In this document: positions 8,212-18,550 of the stretch, piece by piece
Layout: each line of letters starts with the position of its first letter
Numbering within the stretch: position 1 is the stretch's first letter
Position numbers and translations under genes: made by a program
Notes under the pieces: model-generated
The model's database searches: none
What the model was told of the DNA's origin: nothing
What the model saw: the letters and a program-made list of their open reading frames with translations, nothing else
Origin: Tessaracoccus sp. OH4464_COT-324
GTDB lineage: Bacteria; Actinomycetota; Actinomycetes; Propionibacteriales; Propionibacteriaceae
Direction: 5' to 3'
Length of the DNA: 64,000 nt
NCBI RefSeq assembly: GCF_003932855.1
Contig: NZ_RQYZ01000001.1
Coordinates: 62,001-126,000, forward strand

Positions 8212-9132
8212 TCAGGGGCCGCGCAGCAACGGGAGGGGATCGACGAGCCGCCCGCCGCGCCAGGCCATCCAATGCAGGTGACAGCCGGTGGAATACCCGG
8301 TGTTGCCCACGACGCCGATGCGCCCGCCCGCTTCTACCCGCTGCCCGACGCCCACCTCGAAGCCCGGCAGATGAGCGTAGGCGGTGACCAGACCGCCGCC
8401 GTGATCAACGTGCACGCGGTAACCGTAGCCGCGGGTCACGTCGCGGTTCACCACGGTGCCGGCCCAGGGGGAGCTGATCGGGGTCCCGCAGGCGGCGCCG
8501 AAGTCGGTGCCGTCGTGCAGCTTGAACCGCCCAGTGACCGGGTGCAGGCGCATGCCGAAGGGGGAGGTGACCCGCCCCGGCACGGGTGCGCGGCCCGGCA
8601 GGGGCGGTTGGCCGGGCTCGACGGGAACCCGGGCGGCCGGTAAGTCGGCGCGAATCAGGGGAGCGGAACCCATCGGCACCAGCCGCACCCGACGTGCGGC
8701 CAGGTAGCTCAGCGGATCGAAGTAGTTGCTGCCGTCGGTGAGCCCCCAATGTAGGCAACCCTCCGGGCAATGCCCGGGCAGCAGGCGGCCGATCACGTCT
8801 CCCTTAGCGACCACATCGCCCTTGCGCACCGTGGGCTGCACGGGGGTGTAGGTGGTGCGGACTCCATCGCCGTGATCGATGGAGACCGACCATCGGCCGG
8901 CCACGGCCCCGGCGAAGTGGATCCGGCCCTCGGCCGCGGCACGCACCTCCGCGCCGACCTCGGCCGCGAGGTCGACCCCACGATGACCGGGAGAATACGG
9001 CGTCGGACCCAGCTGAAAGTCCCGCAGCACCCGGCCGGGCACCGGCGGCTCCAGCACGAGCCCGTCCGCGCGCGCCAGCGCGGGCAGCACCAGCAGCGCC
9101 GCGATCAGCAGCCAGCGAAACACTCTTCTCAT
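8212..9132 (-). CDS. secreted M23 peptidase with two LytM domains
   Basis: A 306-residue exported protein. Residues 1-22 form a signal peptide ending ALARA. Two LytM/M23 domains follow. The first (about 45-135) keeps zinc ligands His50, Asp54 and His128 but has YTPV where the catalytic YAHL histidine should be, and CLH instead of HLH, so it looks catalytically dead. The second (about 190-300) is intact: His206, Asp210, YAHL (His254) and HLHW (His285/His287). M23 enzymes cut peptidoglycan cross-bridges. M23 genes next to rpsB are common in actinobacteria; the doubled domain is less usual. Start chosen at the ATG at 9132 before the signal peptide. Confidence 0.88.
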   Translation of the reverse strand: MRRVFRWLLIAALLVLPALARADGLVLEPPVPGRVLRDFQLGPTPYSPGHRGVDLAAEVGAEVRAAAEGRIHFAGAVAGRWSVSIDHGDGVRTTYTPVQPTVRKGDVVAKGDVIGRLLPGHCPEGCLHWGLTDGSNYFDPLSYLAARRVRLVPMGSAPLIRADLPAARVPVEPGQPPLPGRAPVPGRVTSPFGMRLHPVTGRFKLHDGTDFGAACGTPISSPWAGTVVNRDVTRGYGYRVHVDHGGGLVTAYAHLPGFEVGVGQRVEAGGRIGVVGNTGYSTGCHLHWMAWRGGRLVDPLPLLRGP

Positions 9133-9468
9133 GACCCAATGGGAGTCCGCCTCCTGCCGCGATTCGCCAATCGGTGGGGCGGCTGTGGAGAACTGGCCGC
9201 TCGAGGCCCTCGGTCGAGCGGTGTGGCGTCCACCCGTCGGGGTCCCAGCGGGCCGGGCGCTGGTTGGTTTCCGGAAGCGAGTACGGATAGAATCCTTGGC
9301 GCACCCTCGGCGAGGGTGACTTCGCATGCGCTCAGAGCCATCGGCTCCGGCCGCGCCCCGTGGTTCCGCCTAGCGGATGGGAGTGGCCGGGCGCATCAGG
9401 ACCAAACCACTGTGGGCTCGCGCCCACCCGACCAGGCCGCACCAACGTCGGCCGCGAAAGGAACGGCC
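9133..9468 (+). promoter_or_regulatory. rpsB leader: promoter and two hairpins
   Basis: A 336-bp spacer without a gene. A likely promoter is TTGGTT (9264-9269) with TAGAAT at 9288-9293. Just downstream are two short perfect hairpins: CACCCTC-GGC-GAGGGTG at 9302-9318 and GAGCC-ATC-GGCTC at 9335-9347. They would lie in the 5' untranslated leader of rpsB-tsf, where ribosomal-protein autoregulatory structures often sit. GAAAGGA at 9456-9462 is the rpsB ribosome binding site. Confidence 0.5.
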
Positions 9469-10287
9469 ATGGCCGTCGTAACCACTCGTCAGCTGCTCGA
9501 CAACGGTGTCCACTTCGGACACCAGACCCGCCGCTGGAACCCGAAGATGAAGCGGTTCATCTTCACCGAGCGTAACAGCATCTACATCATCGACCTTCAG
9601 CTGTCGCTGACCTACATCGACAAGGCTTACAAGTTCGTCAAGTCCACCGTGGCCCGCGGCGGGCAGGTGCTCTTCGTCGGCACCAAGAAGCAGGCGCAGG
9701 AAGCGATCGCGGAGCAGGCCACCCGCGTCGGCATGCCCTACATCAACCAGCGTTGGCTGGGCGGCATGCTCACCAACTTCCCCACCGTCGCCAAGCGCGT
9801 GGCTCGCCTGAAGGAACTCGAGGGCATGGACTTCGGCGACGTGGCCGCATCCGGCCTCACCAAGAAGGAACTGCTGCAGCTGGAGCGCGAGAAGAACAAG
9901 CTCGCCAAGACCCTCGGCGGTATCCGGGACATGGCCAAGGTGCCGCAGGCCGTCTGGGTCGTGGACACCAAGAAGGAACACCTCGCCGTCGACGAGGCGC
10001 GCAAGCTGAACATCCCCGTCGTGGGCATCCTCGACACCAACTGCGATCCCGACGAGGTGGACTACGCGATCCCGGGCAACGACGACGCGATCCGCTCCGT
10101 CGGTCTGCTGACCCGCATCATCGCCGACGCCGTGGCCGAGGGCCTCATCGAGCGCTCGCAGGGCAGGGGCGGCGAGGCCGTCGAGGCTGAGCCCATGCCC
10201 GACTGGGAGCGCGAGCTGCTGGGCGCCGCCGAGGAAGAGACCCCCGTCGCCGAGCAGGCCGAAGAGGCCGCCGAAGAGTCCAAGTAA
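9469..10287 (+). CDS. rpsB: 30S ribosomal protein S2
   Basis: A 272-residue S2 protein starting [19 protein letters not shown]. It has the family blocks [34 protein letters not shown] and the nucleotide-like IVGIPVVDTNCDP-type region (here [16 protein letters not shown]). The C-terminus carries a Glu/Ala-rich acidic tail, as in other actinobacteria. S2 binds the 30S platform/head junction together with S1-like factors. The start at 9469 is set by the GAAAGGA site 6 nt upstream; the upstream open frame is not conserved. tsf follows 23 nt later. Confidence 0.97.
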   Translation: MAVVTTRQLLDNGVHFGHQTRRWNPKMKRFIFTERNSIYIIDLQLSLTYIDKAYKFVKSTVARGGQVLFVGTKKQAQEAIAEQATRVGMPYINQRWLGGMLTNFPTVAKRVARLKELEGMDFGDVAASGLTKKELLQLEREKNKLAKTLGGIRDMAKVPQAVWVVDTKKEHLAVDEARKLNIPVVGILDTNCDPDEVDYAIPGNDDAIRSVGLLTRIIADAVAEGLIERSQGRGGEAVEAEPMPDWERELLGAAEEETPVAEQAEEAAEESK

Positions 10288-10310
10288 TCACCCACCAGAA
10301 CGGAACATCA

Positions 10311-11120
10311 ATGGCAATCACCGCCGCAGACGTAAAGAAGCTCCGCGAACTCACCGGCGCGGGCATGATGGACGCCAAGAAAGCCCTCACTGAGGCCGAA
10401 GGCGACTTCGATCAGGCTGTGGAGATCCTCCGCGTGCATGGCCTCGCCAAGATGGCCAAGCGCGCGGACCGCGAGGCCACCAACGGCATCGTTGCGGGCT
10501 CCAACGGCGTGCTCGTGCAGTTCGCGGCCGAAACCGACTTCGTCGCCAAGAACGCTGAGTTCGTCGCACTCGGCGACCAGATCGTCGAGGCCGTGCGCGC
10601 CGCTGGCGCCACCGACGTGGCCTCCGCGAACGCTGCCGACCTGGACGGCAAGACCGTCGAGGAGGCGGTGAAGGAGCTCGGCGCGAAGACCGGCGAGAAC
10701 CTGCAGCTTGGCAACGTCGCGAACTTCGACGGCACCACTCACTTGTACCTGCACCGCCGCGCCTCCGACCTGCCCCCGCAGGTGGGCGTGCTCGTCGAGT
10801 ACACCGGTGGTGACGAGACTCTGGCGCACCAGGTGGCCATGCAGATCGCCGCCATGCGTCCGCAGTTCATCAACCGCGAGGAGGTGCCGGAGGATGTGGT
10901 CGCCAACGAGCGGCGCATCGCCGAGGCCACCGCGCGTGAGGAGGGCAAGCCGGAAGCCGCGCTGCCGAAGATCACCGAGGGCCGACTGAACGGCTTCTTC
11001 AAGGACGTCTGCCTCGTGGACCAGATGGCTGTGTGGGAGGACAAGAAGTCCGTCGGCGCCGTCCTCAGCGCCCAGGGCATGACCGTGACCCGTTTCGTGC
11101 GCTTCGCGGTCGAGGGCTGA
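10311..11120 (+). CDS. tsf: translation elongation factor Ts
   Basis: A 269-residue EF-Ts, the nucleotide exchange factor for EF-Tu. The N-terminal UBA-like domain has the signature [16 protein letters not shown] and is followed by the core motif [11 protein letters not shown]. The C-terminal core includes [10 protein letters not shown] and [12 protein letters not shown]. It is cotranscribed with rpsB, the near-universal bacterial arrangement. A strong hairpin between tsf and pyrH suggests that transcription is modulated after this gene. Confidence 0.97.
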   Translation: MAITAADVKKLRELTGAGMMDAKKALTEAEGDFDQAVEILRVHGLAKMAKRADREATNGIVAGSNGVLVQFAAETDFVAKNAEFVALGDQIVEAVRAAGATDVASANAADLDGKTVEEAVKELGAKTGENLQLGNVANFDGTTHLYLHRRASDLPPQVGVLVEYTGGDETLAHQVAMQIAAMRPQFINREEVPEDVVANERRIAEATAREEGKPEAALPKITEGRLNGFFKDVCLVDQMAVWEDKKSVGAVLSAQGMTVTRFVRFAVEG

Positions 11121-11164
11121 TCGTTCGCCAGCTCTCCAAACGAACCAAAACACAGTAAAGTGGC

Positions 11165-11195
11165 GTGCGCCGCGTAGGGGATCCTCGCGGCGCAC
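11165..11195 (+). terminator. perfect 10-bp hairpin between tsf and pyrH
   Basis: GTGCGCCGCG (11165-11174) is exactly complementary to CGCGGCGCAC (11186-11195), with an 11-nt loop. There is no T-run after it; the pyrH ribosome binding site AGGAGGG starts 10 nt later. It may be a T-less attenuator for rpsB-tsf or a leader element for pyrH. Confidence 0.55.
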
Positions 11196-11215
11196 AGCCA
11201 TATCAGGAGGGTCAC

Positions 11216-11929
11216 ATGGGTAGGAAGTTTCAGCGGGTGCTGATCAAGCTCTCCGGCGAGGTGTTCGGTGGCGGCAAGCTGGGCGTCGACCCGGAGGTGG
11301 TGTCGCAGATCGCCAAGGAGATCGCCGACGTGGTGCGCTCCGGCACGCAGGTGGCGGTCGTCGTGGGCGGTGGAAACTACTTCCGTGGCGCCGAACTCAG
11401 CGAAAGCGGCATGGCTCGGGATCGCGCCGACTACATGGGGATGCTGGGCACCGTCATGAACTGCCTGGCCCTGCAGGACTTCTGCGAGAAGGAAGGCATC
11501 GACACCCGGGTGCAGAGCGCTATCACGATGGGTCAGGTGGCGGAGTCGTACATCCCTCGGCGCGCTGAGCGCCACCTAGAGAAGGGCCGCATGGTCATCT
11601 TCGGCGCCGGTTCGGGGATGCCGTATTTCTCCACCGACACCGTTGCCGCGCAGCGCGCTCTGGAAATCGGCGCCGAAGTCCTGCTGATGGGCAAGCAGGG
11701 AGTGGACGGCGTCTACGATTCCGACCCGCGCACCAATCCAGAAGCGAAGAAGTACGACCACCTCACCTACGACGAGTTCCTCGCCCAGGATCTCAAGGTT
11801 GCCGATGCGACGGCGATTGCCCTGGCCCGCGACAATGATCTGGATCTGATTTTCTTCAACCTCTCCAAGCCCGGCAACATTGCCCGCGTCGTCGCGGGCG
11901 ACGAAATCGGTACCTCCGTCTCCCGCTAA
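11216..11929 (+). CDS. pyrH: UMP kinase
   Basis: A 237-residue bacterial-type UMP kinase of the amino-acid-kinase fold, unrelated to eukaryotic UMP/CMP kinases. Motifs: [10 protein letters not shown] at the start, [11 protein letters not shown] for phosphate binding, [18 protein letters not shown], and the acidic [18 protein letters not shown] loop region. It converts UMP to UDP for pyrimidine nucleotide supply and is normally activated by GTP and inhibited by UTP. The ATG at 11216 has a strong AGGAGGG site; the upstream in-frame start is inside the hairpin and unlikely. Confidence 0.96.
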   Translation: MGRKFQRVLIKLSGEVFGGGKLGVDPEVVSQIAKEIADVVRSGTQVAVVVGGGNYFRGAELSESGMARDRADYMGMLGTVMNCLALQDFCEKEGIDTRVQSAITMGQVAESYIPRRAERHLEKGRMVIFGAGSGMPYFSTDTVAAQRALEIGAEVLLMGKQGVDGVYDSDPRTNPEAKKYDHLTYDEFLAQDLKVADATAIALARDNDLDLIFFNLSKPGNIARVVAGDEIGTSVSR

Positions 11930-11959
11930 TCAAACAACCGATAGGAAGGAACGATCAGC

Positions 11960-12517
11960 ATGATCGCCGAGACCGAAAAGGAAGCCGCAGCCAAGATGCA
12001 GCAGGCGGTGGACTACACGCGCGAGGATCTCGCGACGATTCGCACTGGTCGTGCGCATCCCGCGATGTTCAGCAAGCTCACCGCGGAGTACTACGGCGCG
12101 CCCACGCCGCTGCAGCAGCTCGCCACCTTCACGTCCTCTGACGCCCGCACGATGCTCATCACGCCTTTCGACCGCTCCTCGATCGGCGCGATCGAGAAGG
12201 CGATCCGCGAGGCCGATCTCGGCGTCAACCCGTCGAATGACGGCAATTCGATTCGTTGCGTCATGCCGCAGCTTACCGAGGAGCGGCGCAAGGAATACAC
12301 CAAGCTGGCGAAGTCGAAGGCTGAGGATGGCCGCATCGCCGTGCGCAATGCCCGCCGGCACGCCATGGACGCCTTGAAGAAGCTGGAGAAGGATGGCGAG
12401 ATCAGCAAGGACGACCTGGCCCGCGCGGAGAAGACGATCGACCAGGAAACCAAGAAGCACGTCGACCTGATTGACGACGTGCTCAAGCGCAAGGAGCAGG
12501 AGCTGATGGAGGTTTGA
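11960..12517 (+). CDS. frr: ribosome recycling factor
   Basis: A 185-residue RRF, the usual size. The three-helix-bundle and small-domain signature blocks are present: LATIRTGRAHPAMF, YYGAPTPLQQLA, ITPFDRSSIGAIEKAI, LTEERRKEYTKLAKSKAEDGR (shown in part) and the C-terminal helix rich in Lys/Asp. With EF-G it splits post-termination ribosomes. GGAAGGAACG precedes the ATG at 11960. The stop overlaps the proposed TTG start of cdsA by 3 nt. Confidence 0.96.
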   Translation: MIAETEKEAAAKMQQAVDYTREDLATIRTGRAHPAMFSKLTAEYYGAPTPLQQLATFTSSDARTMLITPFDRSSIGAIEKAIREADLGVNPSNDGNSIRCVMPQLTEERRKEYTKLAKSKAEDGRIAVRNARRHAMDALKKLEKDGEISKDDLARAEKTIDQETKKHVDLIDDVLKRKEQELMEV

Positions 12518-13380
12518 ACCCTCCGGTAGTCCCACGAAAGACCCCGAAGGCGGGCCGGAATCTGCCGGTCGCCATCGGGGTCGGGCTTGCGTTGGCTGCG
12601 CCGATCGTCGCAGGCCTGCTGTGGTCGCAGTGGCTCTTCATCGTTGCGGTCACTGTTTTGCTGTGCCTGGGCACGGTGGAGGTGAGCCGGGCACTGGCGC
12701 TGAAAGAGATGCGGGCGGAGACCTGGCCGGTGTGCGTCGGCACGGCGGTTAGTCTGCTGGGTGTGTACTGGGTTTCCGCACACCCCGAGGTGGGCATCGC
12801 CCCGATGACCTTCACGGCCGCCACCTTGGGCGGCACCGTGCTGGCCGCTTTCGTGGCCCGCCTGTTCCGCGGCAGACCCGAAGGCTTCCTGGGCGATGTC
12901 GCGGCGAGCGCGTTCATCATCGCCTATATCCCCCTGATCGGGATGTTCGTTTCGCTACTGATGGCCCCCGAGAACGGGGCGGCGCGAATCACCACCATCA
13001 TCGCGTGCGTCATCGCCTCCGACACGGGGGCCTTCGCCACCGGCGTGCTGCTCGGCAGGCACAAGATGGCCCCGCGGATCAGTCCAAGCAAGACCTGGGA
13101 GGGCTTCGCCGGCGGCCTGTTCTGGACCTCCGCTGTCGCGGTGGCCTGTTGCCACTGGCTGCTGGGGATCGACTGGTGGGTCGGTATTCCGATGGGCATG
13201 GTACTTTCGGTTGCGGCCACTGTGGGCGATTTGGTGGAGTCGCTGATCAAGAGAGATGCTGGTATCAAGGACATGTCCAACCTGCTGCCCGCGCACGGCG
13301 GTGTGATGGATCGTCTCGACTCGATGCTGATGGCTTTCCCCGTCGGCTGGTTCATCCTCAACCTGACGATGGGTTCCTAA
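12514..13380 (+). CDS. cdsA: phosphatidate cytidylyltransferase (CDP-diglyceride synthase)
   Basis: A protein of up to 288 residues with about eight membrane helices. The C-terminal CDP-alcohol signature is clear: [12 protein letters not shown], then [19 protein letters not shown] with the metal-binding acidic residues, and GGVMDRLDS. It makes CDP-diacylglycerol from phosphatidate and CTP, the branch point for phospholipids. The start is uncertain: no ATG or GTG fits, and the TTG at 12514 overlapping the frr stop is the best candidate. rlmN follows after 2 nt. Confidence 0.92.
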   Translation: MNPPVVPRKTPKAGRNLPVAIGVGLALAAPIVAGLLWSQWLFIVAVTVLLCLGTVEVSRALALKEMRAETWPVCVGTAVSLLGVYWVSAHPEVGIAPMTFTAATLGGTVLAAFVARLFRGRPEGFLGDVAASAFIIAYIPLIGMFVSLLMAPENGAARITTIIACVIASDTGAFATGVLLGRHKMAPRISPSKTWEGFAGGLFWTSAVAVACCHWLLGIDWWVGIPMGMVLSVAATVGDLVESLIKRDAGIKDMSNLLPAHGGVMDRLDSMLMAFPVGWFILNLTMGS

Positions 13381-13382
13381 GT

Positions 13383-14510
13383 TTGACTGCTCCCAAGAAG
13401 CTTCCCCTGGTCTTCGAAGCCCCGCGCCGTGGCAAGCCGCCCAAGCACTGGTTCGACCTCGACGTCGACGAACGCAAAGCGGCCGTGGAGCGCATGGGGC
13501 TGCCCAAGTTTCGGGCAGACCAGATCTCGCGCCACGTCTTCGACCGGCTGGAGGACGACGCCACCAGGTTCACAGATGTGCCGGCCGCCATCCGGAGTGA
13601 GCTGGGGGAACAGTTGTTTCCGCGGCTGCTCACGCACGTGAAACAGCTGACCGCTGACAAGGGAAAAACGATCAAGACGCTGTGGCGCCTCCACGACGGC
13701 TCACTGCTGGAGTCCGTGCTGATGGGCTATTCGGGGCGCACGACGCTGTGCATCTCATCGCAGGCCGGGTGCGGCATGGCTTGCCCATTCTGCGCCACCG
13801 GTCAGGGTGGGTTGAAGCGCAACCTGTCGCAGGCGGAGATCGTCGCCCAGGTGCTTGCCGCTAATCAGATCCTGGCCAGCGGCATCATGCCCGAGGCAAA
13901 GGGTCGGCTGAACAACATCGTTTTCATGGGCATGGGCGAGCCGATGGCGAACTACCAGGCGGTCCTGGGGGCGATCCGCACCTTCCTGGCACCCGCCCCC
14001 AACGGCTTCGGCATGAGCGCGCGCGGCATCACGGTCTCCACCGTCGGGCTCGTTCCCAGGATGCAGCAGCTGTCCGACGAGGGCCTGCCCCTCACGCTCG
14101 CGCTCAGCTTGCACGCACCCACCGACGAGCTGCGCGACGAGCTAGTGCCGATCAACCAGAAGTGGAATGTGGATGAGGTGTTGGACGCCGCCTGGAGCTA
14201 CGCGGATAAGACCAAGCGGCGCGTCTCCATCGAGTACGCGATGATGCGCGACATCAACGACCAGGTGAGCCACGCCACGCAACTCGCCAACGTGCTCAAG
14301 CGGCGCGGAGACTGGAATTGGGCGCACGTCAACCTGATCCCGCTCAATCCGACGCCCGGCTCACGCTGGACCGCGTCGCGGAAGTCCGACGAGCGCGCGT
14401 TCATCGAGGTGCTTGAGCGGCGTGGGGTGCCGGTCACGCTGCGCGACACCCGTGGCTCGGACATCGACGGTGCCTGCGGCCAGCTGGCAGCGGCAGAACC
14501 CGTGGCGTGA
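13383..14510 (+). CDS. rlmN: 23S rRNA/tRNA adenine-C2 methyltransferase RlmN (radical SAM)
   Basis: A 375-residue radical-SAM methyltransferase. The 4Fe-4S cluster cysteines are Cys130, Cys134 and Cys137 in [20 protein letters not shown] and the C-terminal [15 protein letters not shown], which carries the resolving catalytic cysteine, confirm RlmN rather than another radical-SAM family. It methylates C2 of A2503 in 23S rRNA and A37 in some tRNAs. The frame is open back into cdsA but has no plausible start there; the TTG at 13383, 2 nt after the cdsA stop, gives the usual family length. Confidence 0.94.
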   Translation: MTAPKKLPLVFEAPRRGKPPKHWFDLDVDERKAAVERMGLPKFRADQISRHVFDRLEDDATRFTDVPAAIRSELGEQLFPRLLTHVKQLTADKGKTIKTLWRLHDGSLLESVLMGYSGRTTLCISSQAGCGMACPFCATGQGGLKRNLSQAEIVAQVLAANQILASGIMPEAKGRLNNIVFMGMGEPMANYQAVLGAIRTFLAPAPNGFGMSARGITVSTVGLVPRMQQLSDEGLPLTLALSLHAPTDELRDELVPINQKWNVDEVLDAAWSYADKTKRRVSIEYAMMRDINDQVSHATQLANVLKRRGDWNWAHVNLIPLNPTPGSRWTASRKSDERAFIEVLERRGVPVTLRDTRGSDIDGACGQLAAAEPVA

Positions 14511-16082
<1,572 letters not shown>

Positions 16083-16106
16083 TCCCGGGCCAGGGAGCGC
16101 CGGGCC

Positions 16107-16796
16107 TCAGCCGAGGCCGGGACCCGGCGCCCACTGGGCCAGGTAGTGCGCGAGGAGGTCCTCGTCGGGGGCTCGGCCGTAGGCCGCCCAGAACGGGACC
16201 AGCACCGGCCCGAAGTGCTCCACCAGGGAAGCCGTCGCCACGGCCAGGTCGGCCCAGACGTCGCCGGGTCCGAGGTAGCCGACGTGCACGAAGCCGGCGA
16301 AGGACCCACCGGAGTCCAGTAGAAGGTTCTTCACCTGAGGGTCGCCGTGCAGCACCGCAATCTCGTCGCCGACGTCGTCGTTCAGCCAGGCCGGGGCATC
16401 GAAGATGCAGTCGCTTGCCGGGAGAGAATGCAGTCTCGCCAGGCCCTCGCCCAGCGCTGACGCCACTTCCTCGCCGCGGCTCGCCCAGCGGCCATCAACG
16501 GCTGGGCTCCCCGGCAGCGCGGCCGTCACCACCAGCGAACCGGCGTCAGTGGCGAGGTAGTCGACCATCGGGGGAGAGGCGAACCTACCGCTCAACCAGC
16601 TGAGCCGCTCCGCCTCGTCGAGCAGATCCCCGCCCGACCATTTCGCGTACAACGTCGGGCATTCGGCCCGGGTCAGGCGCGCCGTGACCCGGCCGCTGGG
16701 GCTCGGCCGCATCACCTCAGCGGGTTCGTAGCCGTGGTCGTTGGCCCAGCGGAGGATGCCCTTCGGGCACCCGGAGCTGGTTGCGGCCGGGGTCAC
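16107..16796 (-). CDS. aminoglycoside phosphotransferase-like protein, metal-site Asp replaced
   Basis: A 229-residue protein of the APH(3')-like fold. The ATP-lysine candidate is Lys52 (YAKW), and the Brenner motif is HGDPQVKN (His150, Asp152, Asn157). Where APH proteins have the metal-binding Asp of the DFG-equivalent (IDxGRLG), this protein reads FVHVGYLG with His171. The codon is CAC rather than GAC, a single-base difference. WADLAVA, matching the following QDLAI segment, is kept. It may be inactive or use another chemistry; resistance should not be assumed. The start is the GTG at 16796, overlapping the ogt stop by 4 nt. Confidence 0.75.
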   Translation of the reverse strand: MTPAATSSGCPKGILRWANDHGYEPAEVMRPSPSGRVTARLTRAECPTLYAKWSGGDLLDEAERLSWLSGRFASPPMVDYLATDAGSLVVTAALPGSPAVDGRWASRGEEVASALGEGLARLHSLPASDCIFDAPAWLNDDVGDEIAVLHGDPQVKNLLLDSGGSFAGFVHVGYLGPGDVWADLAVATASLVEHFGPVLVPFWAAYGRAPDEDLLAHYLAQWAPGPGLG

Positions 16797-17272
16797 CGCG
16801 AAAGCTCCCGTCCGATCAGGCGCTCCTTCAGGTCCAGGCCGTAGGCGAAGCCTCCGTGGGACCCATCCGAGCGAACCACCCGATGGCAGGGAACGAACAG
16901 GGCCACCGCGTTGCGTGAGCACGCGCTCGCCGCCGCGCGCACCGCGCTGGGCCGGCCGGCCAGCTCGGCCAATTCGGCGTAGCTCACCAGCTGGCCTGCA
17001 GGCACCTCGCGCAGTGCGCGCCAGGCGGCCAGCCGAAACTCGCCGGAGAGCTGCTTGACCTCGGCGCGAGCCGGGGCCGAGTGGTCACCTGCGTAGTAGT
17101 CGGCCACGAGGAGGCGGACCGTTCGCAGGTAGCTCGGCGAATCGTCGAGCCGCCTGGGGCGCAGACTCGGGTGAACGTGGGCGAGCAACCGCTGCGGGTC
17201 CCCGCTCCATCCGGCGGCGATCAACTCATCCCCGTCCACGATGAACCCGAACGGGCCGTCGGGTGTTTCCAT
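16793..17272 (-). CDS. ogt: methylated-DNA-protein cysteine methyltransferase
   Basis: About 159 residues of the Ogt/MGMT family. The suicide acceptor motif PCHRVVRSDG is present, preceded by the helix-turn-helix segment VSYAELAELAGRPSAVRAAASACSRN (in part), and GGFAYGLDLKERLI closes the fold. It transfers alkyl groups from O6-alkylguanine to its own cysteine, repairing DNA. Start is uncertain: the ATG at 17272 directly before ETPDGPFG was used; a TTG at 17290 has a better GAGGAG site 9 nt upstream. Its stop overlaps the phosphotransferase-like gene (GTGA). Confidence 0.9.
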   Translation of the reverse strand: METPDGPFGFIVDGDELIAAGWSGDPQRLLAHVHPSLRPRRLDDSPSYLRTVRLLVADYYAGDHSAPARAEVKQLSGEFRLAAWRALREVPAGQLVSYAELAELAGRPSAVRAAASACSRNAVALFVPCHRVVRSDGSHGGFAYGLDLKERLIGRELSR

Positions 17273-17351
17273 GATGTCCAGACCAGCCAATTCCTGCTTC
17301 TCCTCGCGGGTGATTGCGTAGCACTTCCCCCATCGTGCCAGACTGGGCAAC

Positions 17352-18548
17352 GTGCGAAGTGTTGTCCTGCTCGGCTCGACCGGCTCCATCGGTACCCAGA
17401 CCCTCGACGTCATCTCGTCGCGGCGGGATCAGTTCCGTGTCATTGGATTGTCCGCATCGGGCAGCCAGATCGAGCTGCTCGCCAGGCAGGTGGTGGACTT
17501 TGCACCCGAGGTGGTCGCTCTGGCTGATGCGACGAAGGCGCGGGCTCTGCAGTCGGCGCTGTACGCTGTCGCGGAGCGCCGAGGCTGGGCGGCCGGACAG
17601 TATCAGCTGCCGAAGCTGCTGCTCGGCCCGGAGGCATCGGTCGAGCTGGCGCGCGCCGATGCCGACGTCGTGGTGAACGCCATCACGGGAGCCGCAGGCC
17701 TCAGGCCAACCCTGGCGACGCTCGAAGCGGGCACACGGCTGGCGCTGGCCAACAAGGAATCCCTGGTGATCGGCGGGCGGCTCGTGACTCAGGCCGCCCG
17801 ACCCGGCCAGATCGTCGCCGTGGACTCGGAACACTCGGCCTTCGCGCAGGCGCTGCGTGCGGGCAGGTCGGCGGAGGTGCGCAGGCTGATCCTCACCGCC
17901 AGTGGCGGGCCGTTCCGGGGCCGGAAGCGCGCAGAACTGGCGACAGTCGGCGTCGCCGACGCGCTCGCTCACCCCACCTGGGACATGGGGCGGGTGATCA
18001 CGATCAACTCCGCCACCCTGGTGAACAAGGGGTTGGAACTGCTGGAAGCCGCGCTGCTTTACGACGTGGCTCTCGACGATATCGTCATCACCGTGCACCC
18101 GCAGTCGGTCGTCCACTCGATGGTCGAGTTCTGCGACGGGTCGACGATGGCCCAGGCCTCGCCCCCCGACATGCGGCTCCCGATCGGGCTGGCGCTGACG
18201 TGGCCGGAGCGGCTCCCTGACGCCGCAGCGGCCTGCGACTGGTCCAAGGCGGCTTCCTGGACGTTCGAACCGCTCGACAACGAGACCTTCCCCGCCGTGG
18301 AACTGGCCCGCCGCGCGGGAAAGGCGGGAGGAACCGCCCCCGCCGTGTACAACGCGGCCAACGAGGCCTGCGTGGACGCGTTCTGCGCAGGAAGGCTACC
18401 CTTCCTCAGCATCACAGAGGTGATCGAACGCTGTCTGGATGAGCACCTGAGCGGCGCGCACGTGCCGGACAGCGCGCTCAGTCTGACTGCCGTGCTGGAA
18501 GCCGACCGCTGGGGGCGGAACCGCGCCACCGAACTGACCAAGGAGTGA
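17352..18548 (+). CDS. dxr: 1-deoxy-D-xylulose 5-phosphate reductoisomerase
   Basis: A 398-residue DXR, the second enzyme of the MEP isoprenoid pathway, making MEP from DXP with NADPH. Motifs in order: LGSTGSIGTQTLDVI for cofactor binding, LANKESLVIGG, VDSEHSAFAQAL with metal-binding Asp/Glu, ASGGPFRG, HPTWDMGRVITINSATL with NKGLELLEA, and VHPQSVVHSMVE. Start at GTG 17352; CAGACT 7 nt upstream suggests a leaderless transcript. The pathway enzyme ispG is two genes downstream with the rip gene between, exactly as in mycobacteria. Confidence 0.96.
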   Translation: MRSVVLLGSTGSIGTQTLDVISSRRDQFRVIGLSASGSQIELLARQVVDFAPEVVALADATKARALQSALYAVAERRGWAAGQYQLPKLLLGPEASVELARADADVVVNAITGAAGLRPTLATLEAGTRLALANKESLVIGGRLVTQAARPGQIVAVDSEHSAFAQALRAGRSAEVRRLILTASGGPFRGRKRAELATVGVADALAHPTWDMGRVITINSATLVNKGLELLEAALLYDVALDDIVITVHPQSVVHSMVEFCDGSTMAQASPPDMRLPIGLALTWPERLPDAAAACDWSKAASWTFEPLDNETFPAVELARRAGKAGGTAPAVYNAANEACVDAFCAGRLPFLSITEVIERCLDEHLSGAHVPDSALSLTAVLEADRWGRNRATELTKE

Positions 18549-18550
18549 GC

